This document shows positions 46,388 to 56,600 of a stretch of 64,000 nucleotides of DNA, piece after piece. The notes beneath the pieces are model-generated. The model made no database searches, was not told the DNA's origin, and saw only the letters and a program-made list of their open reading frames with translations. Source of the stretch: Castanea sativa (Eukaryota > Streptophyta > Magnoliopsida > Fagales > Fagaceae); NCBI RefSeq assembly GCF_040712315.1, contig NC_134020.1:14589751-14653750 (forward strand), written 5' to 3'. The position numbers and the translations under genes were made by a program. Within the stretch, counting starts at the first letter, position 1; every line of letters starts with the position of its first letter.

Positions 46388-47809
46388 TGTTAGGATTAGT
46401 GCCTTTAAATCCTATTGTATGATGCTATGTATGATATTATGTATGACATTATGTATGACATGATGTATGACTTAATATTGTATTTGATAAAGTTATTTTA
46501 TTATTATCTAAAATAGTGGTTACGTGAATATGGGACATTATCATATAGTCCATGAGATGCATTGTATGTGATTTATGTGAAAAGTCACGAAGATGTAAAT
46601 CACAAGTTCTTTGTAAAACTCGAATTAATAGTTCGTAGTCGGTGATGAAATTGGGCATTTCATGCGAAGACTATAACGTGTCAACTAAGATGATTTGTCT
46701 TGATCATGGAAGTAGAAGCTTCTAGTTGATATGTTGATATGTTTTAAGAGTTAAAACATATTGAACAGACATTGTGAGATTTATTATTCTTCTAACGACC
46801 GTCAAATGAATAATAAATCTCACGACTTCTATTTGCATGAACTCTTAATCCTAAGAGAATAATGGACACGATCATGAAGTGTAGGTTGCTTTGATATATC
46901 GTAGTGAGATCTGAAATAACGGTCAAAACCTCGGTATGTTGGGCAGCCACATTTAGTGTTGATGGAACATATATTCTCAAGATGGAATTCATAATCTCTT
47001 GATGGAGATATAAAATATTCCCTTGAGATAAGTTTAATGGTTTCTATTCGGAGAGTTAGGCCTAACCACTTTAGTAAGAAATTACTAAAGTATATATTTA
47101 TGAAATTGGATTTCATAAATATATAATGAATAACTTTAAAGAATTAAACCGGGTACTCAAGGATAAGATGTAGTAATTTACAAAGTGGCCTACATTTATG
47201 ACTTTGTGTTACTACGAATATTTTATGAAGGGGTTACGTGTATAATAAAGTTTTGGGATATAATTTATTAATAAGGCCTAGAGTGCAATTATATTTATAT
47301 AGTGGTATTAAATATAATTAATGGTAACTTTGTACTTGTCAAGAGTTGACGGAAAAGCCCAAGGCCCATTGGAGCTAGTGTCTTATTGGTCCCTTTTGGT
47401 CCCACTCCAAGCCACACACTAAAGCCCAATTGGAAAGGCCCAATAGGCCAACCCAATTAGATAATCAGTTAGTTATAAAGGGAGAAACATACAGAATTTT
47501 TATTGGAAGAGATTAGAAAAGAAAAAAAAATGGTGTGTAAGAGAGTGTGAGACACACTTTCATTCTCTCTTAAAAACTGATTGAGAGACCACACATCTTG
47601 GGCGTAAAGTGGAATTGGAGTGAAGATTAAAAGTGTTCCCAAGTGCTTCTAATCTTTGTTTTGAATTTCTCCACACCAAGGTACGCTATCTTGTTCTTAA
47701 ATTCTGAAATTTATGTAGTGCACGTTATCAATCATGAATGAAATAGACCCTAGTTCGTCGCTTCCGCTGTGGGTTTTGCATGAGATGCAAAACCAGATTT
47801 TTTCCTTCA
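46388..47809 (+). repeat. 3' LTR of complete copia element
   Basis: 1422 bases, TGTTAGGATTAG to TTCCTTCA. It differs from the left LTR mainly at sites such as CATCTGCGAAG versus CATGCGAAG, and TCACAGAAG versus TCACGAAG. Confidence 0.92.
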
Positions 47810-47814
47810 CTTTG

Positions 47815-47923
47815 GCCGGTACCCCACTAGTGCTGTCTGTTGCTTCTTTGTTCTCTTGTTCTTTAAGTACCCTAATTGGCGCATGTGGATGATCAACTCA
47901 CTGATCAATTTTGAGCATCATCA
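47815..47923 (+). repeat. Gypsy LTR, right part
   Basis: Continuation of 39111-39434 after the copia insertion. It starts GCCGGTACCCC and ends AGCATCATCA, the same LTR end as at 9314-9323. Confidence 0.65.
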
Positions 47924-48004
47924 TTCTTAAAATTTTATTGTTGTGTAAAAGATATGAACAAGAATGTATAAACTCATCATCTTTAAGTATATTTTGTAAA
48001 CATT

Positions 48005-48643
48005 GATGGTGCAGTATTCAGGGACATAGGCCGTGCAGGCATTAGAGTAGTTGTTCAAGATGAACGGGGTATGGTAGTTGCATCCCTATCCCAAAATGTT
48101 GCTCTTCCATTCGTAGTGTCAAAGGTTGAAGCTTTGACAACAGAAAAAGCCATTGAGCTTGCTAGGGGCATAGGTATATCGAATGCTATATTGGAAGGAG
48201 ACTTAGAGACTATCATCTCCTCTCTAAAATCTGAAGAAATTTCCTTTGCCCCTTATGGCCACTTAAGTGTCAAAGGTTGAAGCTTTGACAACAGCAAAAG
48301 CCATTGAGCTTGCTAGGGGCATAGGTATATCGAATGCTATTTTGGAAGGAGACTTAGAGACTATCATCTACTCTCTAAAATCTGAAGAAATTTCCTTTGC
48401 CCCTTATGGCCACTTAATTGCTGTTGTTTAAATTTTTGCGAAATCCTTTAGCTTTCTTAATTTTTCTCGCATTCTTCGCCAAGGAAACACCATAATTTAT
48501 AACCTTATTAGACATGCTAATATGTCACAGGTTCTCTAGTGTGAATGGAAGATGTTTCACTACACCTTTTAGCTATACACCAAGCTGATATGGCTCTTCT
48601 TTAATGTAATGATCAACCTGTTTCTATAATAATAATAAAAAAA
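48005..48643 (+). pseudogene. LINE RNase H tail, 5'-truncated, with 151-bp duplication
   Basis: The frame opens with NIDGAVFRDIGRAGIRV (first catalytic Asp) and has KAIELARGIGISNAILEGD, as in RVT_3 RNase H of plant L1 elements. A 151-bp segment (48115-48265) is repeated at 48266-48416 with about three mismatches, which shifts the frame. Afterwards a diverged RQGNTIIYNLIRHA tail and an ADMALL-like end lead to an AATAATAATAAAAAAAAG tail near 48643. Only the last part of the LINE is present. Confidence 0.8.
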
Positions 48644-48822
48644 AGAGTAGATTTGGAACCAAATTTAACTTTAATACAATTATATTGATACAATCCAAGT
48701 GAAACTATGTTTCTGCCCTATTTTTAAAAAGTTTTCTTGCCGAATAATTTAAATCATTAAAACATGCACTCTTAAAAACATAGATGCTTATTCTTTACAA
48801 CATAGTATACAATAGAAATTAA

Positions 48823-50222
48823 GAATTAATTACAACTTATCCACGTGTGATTTGACCAACATTTAAGTTGTCTACTTGTGGTTTGAAATTTGACACTTTA
48901 CTTACTTGAAGTTAGCTCAATTAGAGTTTCGTAACTCACATTTGTTAAAAATATGGCTAAATATATAATTTTGCTCAAGTTTTATGTCTTTTTCCTCCCA
49001 AAACATAAAACACATACAACAACAAGACAAAACAAGATAAAAAATGGAGGGTTTTGTAAAAAATAATATTTGGAACCTATATTAAAAACTCCTAACAACA
49101 ATTACAAAATAATAACAAATCAAACAAAAAAAAAACAATAAAATTAAGCAATTAGCAATAAAAATATGGTATTGGTCTCTCTCTTAACTCACATAGACTT
49201 TATCTCCTCTTTGTTTGGTGGGTTTTGTGTGCATTTATTTGTTTGTTTTTTAATTTGGAGTCGAAGGCTTAGCAGTGGAAATGATATTGACTTGCTTGAT
49301 TAGGGGCCTAATAGAAGTAAACTTGAGAAAATATAAAGAAAGAAATTCTTTTGGCTGGAGTTTTGATGAATGGGATGCGGAGAAGAGATTACGATGATTC
49401 TTAATTTTTACAAAACCCTCTTCTCTTTCTTTTCTTTTTTTTCTTTTTTTTTTTTAATCTTGTCTTGTTTTTGTATGTGTTCTTTTGTTTTTGAGAGTGA
49501 GAGACATAAAAGTGAAGTAAAATTACATATTTACTCTTTTTTTTCTTTTTCTTTTATTATTAAAAGATAGAATTTTTACTCTAATCTAATCTAAGTGTAT
49601 ATGTGTGTGAAACTCCCTTCTAGAGTCTTTAACCCTAGCCTTTGCCCTCCACGCCCCACAAGCATTTATACTTGTGAAGTAATTATCGCACCAAGGATGC
49701 GCAGTGATATATATTACCCTTATTTTTAATAAGGGTGGTTTATGGAACTTTAACTGAGCTAACCTCTCCAAAATTTTTGAAAAAAATAATTTTTTTTTTG
49801 GAAATATCTTAAATAATTTTAAAAAATTTAAATAACCTTATCATATTTCCCCCCAAACCTGATAATAAACATTGTCTATCCTTAAAAAAAAAAAAAAAAA
49901 GATTTGTGACCACCCTAAGTTTTTTTTTTTTTTTTTTTTTTATGCCCAATAAAATTAAACTTTGGTCCATAATTTGGTCTACTTAACAATTTATTAGGGC
50001 CTTTCAAGCAAAAAAAAAAAAAAAAAACAGCCCAAAAAAGATTTGCACATTACTATTTTACTTTTCATGCCAAAAAAAAAAAAATTATAAATGGCCTCCT
50101 TAAAGATAAATTCTTGACTCTGTCACTGGCTAACCTTAAGTGGATAAAGTGTCAAATTTTAAACCATATATAGGCAACTTAAATTTCAGTCAAATCATAG
50201 GTGGGTAAGTTGTAATTTGCCC
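48823..50222. mobile_element. Foldback/MULE-like TIR element with split right arm
   Basis: The left arm AATTACAACTTATCCACG (about 48827) to about 49070 is inverted relative to the right side. The outer part of the right arm is about 50115-50222 (ends GTTGTAATTTGCCC) and the inner part about 49395-49540. The two right parts are separated by about 570 bases that include a SINE. Shared blocks include TTTGACACTTTA and TTTTTACAAAACCCTC. No coding is present and no clear target duplication was found. Confidence 0.65.
49560..49775 (-). mobile_element. tRNA-derived SINE
   Basis: On the minus strand GGTTAGCTCAGTT (about 49756-49768) is a good A box. The body runs through GCACCCTTGGTGCGAT-like and CAAGTATAAATGCTTGTGG to GGGAGTTTCACACAC, a decayed B box region, and TTAGATTAGATTAG near the end. 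It matches a SINE layout that I recall from oak and related trees. It interrupts the right arm of the surrounding foldback element. Confidence 0.65.
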
Positions 50223-51470
50223 AATAAATCTAGAATAAGCAATTTGTGACATTTACTCAATTCACTCTTATTTTAATTACAATGTTGGTCCTGGAGGTAA
50301 TACTAGATTTAATTAAGACATTTACTCAGCGCACCATTATTTTTAGAATTACTTATTTTTTTCTTTTTAAATATTGTATATCGTTAAAGCAATTTGTGAC
50401 ATTATTTTTTGTTTGGAATCAACTCAACTTAAATCTGAGTTTGTTTGGAAGGATTTTAGGGAGGATAGAAAAATTAGAGAAAAAAAAAGGAGAGAGAAAA
50501 TTGGGGAGTCCAAGTGTTTTCTCTTCATACCCATAAAAAAGTTTTCTTTCCAAAATGGGAAGAAAACTGAGAGAAAAAAAAAATAGTTCTAGCAAAAACC
50601 AAATTTGCCCCTTTGTGCGTTGAGTTACGTATTTCACTTTTCCTTGTTATTATTTTTTTTTCAAGCTCTTTAAGTTTACGTCGCTTTTTTTCTTCTTCAA
50701 TGTTTTAATTAAATAGTAGATTTTGTTTTTTTTTCCCCTTTTTTTTATCAACGGTGGTGTCAGTGGTGGCTTTCATTTTTTTTTTTTTTCTGTTTTTTAG
50801 AAGGTAAAGAAAAATAAAATAATATTAATGATGTGTAAAATTTTATAGAATATATTTTTAAAAAATTTAAATTGATAATAATTTTTTTTTTAATGATGGC
50901 AAGGAAACTATTGTTATATTATGTAATAGGGCATCAAAGTAATTCTATACAAAATATATTTTTATTCTTTTACTTTTTTTTTTCAATCAAAACAAATGAG
51001 TTTTTCATCCCTTCACTTTTATATCTTTCCAATCAAATATAAATGGAGGAAATTAAAATCTCTTCTATCTTCTCACGTTTCAGTCTTCTTCTTCTTTTCC
51101 ATTCTTTCACTTTTCTATCTCTCTAACCAAATAAATCAATAATAATTTTTTCACTAAAAAAAAAATTATAAACTAAGGGTTGTGTTAATGGGCACCATGC
51201 GGTGCCCATTAAGCACAAAATTTTTTATTTTTTTCTAACACAATATTGTCTTTTTATCAATTTAATTCAATTTTTCAGTTTTGTAGTACTCTTTAAATTT
51301 TTTTTTTTTTTTAAATCTTTTCTGCATTTAACAGCACCAAGTGGTGGTAGTGGTTAACGTTCTCCATAAACTAAAAAAAAAACCATATATTTTTGTCATT
51401 TTCCCTTTGCTTAAAAAACTAAAATTTGACCTGCGGTTTTCAATCAGCAACTGCAAGTAGCAATAGAATA
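50223..51470. other. AT-rich intergenic DNA
   Basis: Long T and A homopolymers and purine-rich tracts produce open frames without recognisable motifs. No gene is supported. Confidence 0.5.
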
Positions 51471-51559
51471 GATGCGCCTCGGTTTGTGGTCTGTTTTGTT
51501 TGTGGTCTCTCTTGTTACTCTTTTTTGCAGATTTCTGCCTTTTTTGGGCTCTGTGTTGG

Positions 51560-52135
51560 GAGAAAGTACATAGTGTTTCATTACTCCACATCAGCACTTA
51601 GTTGGTGTTTCTAAGCCAATAAAAAAGTGACATCTGTCTAAAAGAAACAGATCAGCATACTACACCTTCTACACCTGAAAAGACAAATATACCCCAGAAA
51701 AATTTCAAGCCCCCGCCTTTAACACCCTTTTCCCCTTCTTCAACAAAATCAAAACTCTCTCTCCAATTTCCATTTCTACTTTTTTCTCACCGCACCACCA
51801 TATTCTCTCCTCTCAACTCCGAAGCTCCACAACCACTGCCTAGCGTTGCCACTGAAATTTTTTTCAAAGACTCGCCCTCTCTTGCTTTTCCCCTTTTCGC
51901 AAAATCAAAAAATTTTCATCTCTTTCTCTATCCATTTCTCTCGGCACCACTAGAGCACACCAACACCTCCATGACTCCATCTTCTCTCTCTCAACTCCAA
52001 ACCTTGACAACCGCTGCCTAGCATCGTCGCTGGAGACCGACCTTTGTCTCGTCAGAAAAACGCCCAAAACTGTCTCTCTTTCTTGTTGTTTCCAACCACC
52101 GACACCAGAAGTTTTCTTGCCGCTTCTAACACCTG
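51560..52135 (+). repeat. MULE left terminal inverted repeat
   Basis: It is inverted relative to about 59556-60120. Shared blocks include CACATCAGCACTTAGTTGG, AAAAAAGTGACATCTGTCTA and TCAACTCCAAACCTTGACA. A CT-rich internal segment is present twice (CTCAACTCCGAAGCTCC at 51817 and CTCAACTCCAAACCTTG at about 51990). Confidence 0.85.
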
Positions 52136-54560
52136 AATTTGCAAAGAGAACCAGTACAATCAAGTTCTTCTTCGAGAATCCAGTTCACTTCTCAAGGACA
52201 ACGGTCAAAAGCACGATTCCCATCCAAGCTCTCGACCCTCAAAAAGATGAAGAAACAGAGTAACCAAACATCAATGACAAAACCGGTGCTTTCACATCCC
52301 AAGTCACTCTCTTTCTCTTGTATAATTTTCCCATACATGTCAAATTTATCATTTTTCTTTTGTGGGTAACTTTATATTTGGCCAAAATGTCTTTTTTCGC
52401 ATAGTCCATAATTTTACTAAATTTTTTGTGAATTTTAAGAATAATTCTTGCATAATATTATGCTACTTATAATGGGTTTGTGACATATTTCTACAAATTT
52501 GAGGTATCACATCAGAATGATATGTGTTAAGGTCACCATGTTTGTTCGGGTACATTGTAGCTAATGGTTTGGATATCAAGAAACGCTTGTATTCCATAGT
52601 CAGTTCTACCATTTTGGTTAGCAAATTCCTGAATTAGAGAAGATATGAACTTTAGGTAGATGCATGTCTTTTGAGTTTAAGTCCAGTTAAAGAGCATGTG
52701 TAGACATAAAATGTGGCCCAACTTGTGATGCGTTTAGCTTTTATTTGGATATCTATCTTGCTTTTGTTAAGATTATTGATGAGAATTAGCTATAACCTGT
52801 TCTACATTGTCCAAAAGTTTTTTTAAAACTCTGGTTATCTATGTTTATTGCTTCCTCTATTGGATGATAGGATAAGTGCTAATCTGATGGAATTGTTGAA
52901 TACAGTGGTGAGTACCTTTTTCCCCTAATCAGGTTCAACTTCACTGATCATGTCCCTTCACTTGTCTTAACCAGTGTTGATAAATTTTCTTCATCATCCA
53001 TAGTCCACATGAATGAGTTATGTCTTGATGTTGTAACTTATTTGGTGAGGCTGCTTTAAAATTAGGGAAATGTGATTCCAAAAGGTCTAGCATCATCATT
53101 GGTTCTCTTTATGTATACTTACTGCCTTGGTATACTATGAGTATAGCATGAGACTGAATAAACTTTGCTGGATCTGATTATTTACTTGTCCAGGTTAGCC
53201 ATGAATGCAGGGCAATTAGCTACTAGTTTACATTGAAAGGATTCTTTTAAAGTATTGTTTTCTATATTCCTGATGAATAAAAAAATAGTTTAGATTTTGA
53301 GTTTATTTTTAATCAGGCTATTGGTTGGGTGCATTTGTCTAGCTTTCCTTTTTATATTGTACACTAAGTAGATCTAAACTGGCAATGCCTATCCGCTATA
53401 ATATGCCATGTTATTTTTTTTTCAATGTTTTTACAACATAATACAAGATTAACATGTAGATGGATGGATGGGAAATTTTTTTTTATTGATTAGACATATA
53501 CTATTTGTGATTGTAAAATTCCATGTCTGTTTAGATGTGAAATTTTTATTCAGGTGCCTATGTTATGACACTTGTTTACTGCCTGCCTTTAAGCCATTAA
53601 TAATTATTTTCTCTGTTGCTTTAGGGTGGAATGCCTGCATTGCTTTAGTCGCTGGTAACTGTGTTGTGTGGTAAGTTATATGTCCATTTCCTGACTTTAA
53701 TTTTTTATTTGTAGGTTAAGTGCACCCAGTGGGTTTTGATTTTTGAACCCATGAGTGCCATTGAGCCAGAGCTCATTGATCTATCTCCTGATTTAAAGGC
53801 TTATACTTACATTCGTTTCACTTATTCTTTCAGCCATGATTTTCTATAATACCAACATATTTTCTTCTGAAATTCAATTGAGAAGATAAATGTTTAGACC
53901 ACTTTTCTTAGTTTATTCTATTGCATCTTCTGCACTTGAATAATGGCTCAAACTATTTACAATGTTTTATAAGCAAAAAGTTCAGTTAATGATCCTTGTA
54001 TCATAACTCTAACACGATATCCAAGTTTTCCATTGTTGAGTTTTTTTACTTCTGCACTCTTCAAGATATCACACAGTTTGTATTCCCACATATTAGTTTG
54101 CTATTTTTATGGTTCTTAGCACATTGCTTGCTTTGTCTTTTTCTTTGTACTTTTTCATCATAATAGCAGAGGAGTTTTATTTACCTATCCAAAACAAAAA
54201 ATCTGGTATTGTTGTTGGCTATACTGATTAGGAAATTTTTGTTTCTTGTTGGATTATTGTAGGGGGTTGTCAACTATGTAAGATTTTTCATTATAGCGAT
54301 GAAGATGTCAAATATGAAGCAATGGGATAAATTGAAGCTCTGAAGTATCAATCAATGATGGATAATTACAAAATAGTTGTGAAGCAGCTGAAGTAGGCAT
54401 CAATAGGGTCTTGGCTATCTTTTGTAGTTTGTTTTGGTGTGTTTATGTATGCTGGCAAAACAAAAGCAGCCTATATGTTGTTACCTTGATGTAACTTTTT
54501 GAATATTGATGCCAATAATAGTGATGTATCATAAAATTTATCTTTATGTTAGCTTTTGGT
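52136..54560 (+). pseudogene. Captured host-like sequence, including an ALDH7-type exon
   Basis: Directly inside the left arm, 52139-52370 looks like a first exon or leader (Ser-rich open frame). At 53625-53670 a 46-base segment bounded by TTTAG and GTAAGT encodes W-N-A-C-I-A-L-V-A-G-N-C-V-V-W. This matches the exon of aldehyde dehydrogenase family 7 (antiquitin, ALDH7B) around GWNACIALVCGNCVVWK, apart from one Cys-to-Ala change. No neighbouring ALDH7 exon was recognised. A third exon-like stretch near 54298-54412 (DEDVKYEAMG, EALKYQSMMDNYKIVVKQLK) is not identified. Confidence 0.6.
53625..53670 (+). pseudogene. Captured exon resembling aldehyde dehydrogenase family 7
   Basis: The acceptor is TTGCTTTAG (ending 53624) and the donor is GTAAGT (53671). 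The Gly codon is split by the upstream intron, as in a WNAC exon that starts in the middle of a glycine codon. Family 7 aldehyde dehydrogenases oxidise aminoadipate semialdehyde and stress aldehydes. The single exon cannot encode an enzyme. Confidence 0.65.
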
Positions 54561-56094
54561 TCAATGAAAATTTATCTTTATGTTAGCTTTTGATTCAATG
54601 AAAATTTACCTTTATATAATCATTGGGTACCAAAGACAAACAGCACCATTGATTAAGGAAAGTTGCATTTTATATAATCTAAATTATAGGTATTACAGCA
54701 AACAAAAACACACTATATATAATCTAAATTCCAGAATTGTGTCCAGGAAAAAAAATCTTGCTCAAGCTTTGATAGAATAAGTATTTCAATTTGCAATGAC
54801 ATATTTTCAAGTTTGACAGAATAGGTATTCTCATAATAGTTTCCATGCTATTGATGTAGCAACATAGTAATGTTGCAGGTGCATACTCTAAAGCTGCAGA
54901 ATTATATTAAGGACCAAAAAAAAAATTCCAGAATTATTTGCAGGTACATACACTATATCACCTAAAGCTCCAAAATTATCACCACCAAATGTATGTCGAT
55001 TACATAAAACAAAAAAAACTTCACATGCCTCAGCTTTACTATCTCAGCTTAGAGCTTGTGCTTTAGTCTTTGGCTCTTCCTTTCAGCGTGTAGCTTCTTG
55101 GTTTGTCCAAGGCCTTTCTGAAAGGCTTTCTCTGGTTCAGCCACTTGGAGGAGATCTTGGCTTTGCAACGCCACCCATGATGAACATAATGGATGTTTCC
55201 ATCTCAGATAAAAAGGAAGAGGCTTTAAGCCTTGTTTTTGAAAATTGCCCACATATTCAATTTGGTCACTTTGTGGCCAATGAAACAATACTGGAAGAAA
55301 TCCTTCCATGAACCTGCCATGCTTCTAAAACCTTCACACACAAAATGAACCTGCCATGCTTCTAAAAGTCTTCTTGTAAACACAACCCTGGAAAAATAAA
55401 AATAAAAACAAATCCCCTTCCCCCCCCCCCCCCCCCCCGGTAAGAAATCTAAAAAAAAATAGTCTAGTTCCTATGTTTACAAATCCCATATAAATACATC
55501 ATCTAATCAACATTCTTTAGGTATAACAACATATTGCCATTCACTATATTATCAAAATAACAACAACAAAAAAAAAGTCTAGCACCAAAATATTGTCATT
55601 CACTATAGAAACTAATATATAACACCTGCAACAATCTAACATTGCAATTCCACCACCATGCACATATAGAAACTAATATATAAGAATAAGAAGTACTCTT
55701 GCATTAAAAACTTTTATCATTTGCATATAATTAGTCCTTAACTAGAAGTTACTCAAACATATTCAAAATCTATCATGTTTGAGTAATTTCATTCGTTACA
55801 AAAGCTTTACAAAATGACAGCTATAATTAGTGTTTGGCTAAGCAAACACTTGTTCAAATTTTCAGCTATGTTATCTATAAAATTTTCAAGTCAAATATAC
55901 TATCTAAGAGGTTCCTCCACTGTGCAATAATGACCAAAATGCTGTCCAAAAAACTGTCCAAAGATTCTGTCCATGAGCTGTGCAGTATATTGTCCAAAAT
56001 ACCATCCAAAAGAGTTTCTCTTCATACTTCAGAAATTTTTAGTAGGGCCCTAAAAAAAAGAGAACAATATTAGGGTAAAAAAAAAGAAGCATAT
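54561..56094. other. MULE interior without recognised gene
   Basis: The stretch contains a run of 19 C (55420-55438) and a minus-strand open frame of 86 residues (55049-55309) with a basic C-terminus (KKLHAERKSQRLKHKL), which I do not recognise and which may be another captured piece. The rest is AT-rich. Confidence 0.35.
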
Positions 56095-56600
56095 ATTAAA
56101 GCTTCTCCCCCTCTAGCATAAAAAGTTTAAGGTTATAGAATGTACTTGATTCAAGTGTGACATTGAGGTACTTTCTTGAAACATTCTTGTAGAGTTACAC
56201 ATGGGATAAGCAACAAACATTTCCGGGCTAAAGAATGATGCTTGAACATCTTCTATATAAAGTAAAAATAAAAATAAAAACACAGTAACAAATTATTAAG
56301 CTCAACAAGCAAAAATAAGAAAAATAAAAATTGAAATATTAGTTTTGTACTTACCATGTACCATACTATCTTGAAGCATTGTTGTAGAGCTAACAATAGG
56401 ATTAACAATAGACGTCTCCGGGGGGAAGAAATGATGATTGAACATTTTCTTAAAAAAAAAAAAAAAGAGAGAAAGTAAGAACATACAGTTAAACTCAACA
56501 AGCAAAAAATAAGAAAAAGAAAGCTTGAGTACTGATTCCGTAATTACCATGTACCATAGAAATAGCTTTTGGAGCTTTTGAAGTGGTTGCATCTTTCACT
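56095..56600 (-). repeat. Tandemly repeated terminal exon-like units of the FAR1-type gene
   Basis: On the minus strand ACATG-GTAAKTAC (donor-like) and the phrases AATGTTCAANCATCATT and CTCTACAANAATG(C/T)TTCAAGA occur in units of about 180-190 bases at about 56510-56600, 56330-56470 and 56140-56270. Each unit looks like a short exon (NPIVSSTTMLQDSMVHG-type) followed by an intron. The units appear to be duplicated 3' exons of the transposase gene. Confidence 0.55.

Larger units (their letters stand above)
39435..47809 (+). mobile_element. Complete Ty1/copia element, TSD CTTTG
   Basis: Two LTRs (39435-40857, 46388-47809) enclose a primer-binding site, leader, gag, protease, integrase, reverse transcriptase, RNase H and polypurine tract in copia order. 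CTTTG flanks both ends (39430-39434 and 47810-47814). The LTRs share nearly every base; their differences are almost all 1-3 base indels at a few motifs. The coding region is broken many times by similar small changes. Near-identical LTRs together with heavy frame damage are contradictory for a young element and suggest sequence error (see findings). Confidence 0.93.

Noticed and set aside
49370..49570. Phe/Ser-rich ORF resembling membrane segments
   Set aside because: Produced by long T-rich tracts of an inverted-repeat arm.
55049..55309. Minus-strand 86-residue ORF as a captured host exon
   Set aside because: The sequence looks protein-like but I recognise no family and no splice signals define it.
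56253..56592. Hydrophobic minus-strand ORFs as membrane proteins
   Set aside because: They read intronic poly-pyrimidine tracts between repeated exon-like units of the MULE gene.
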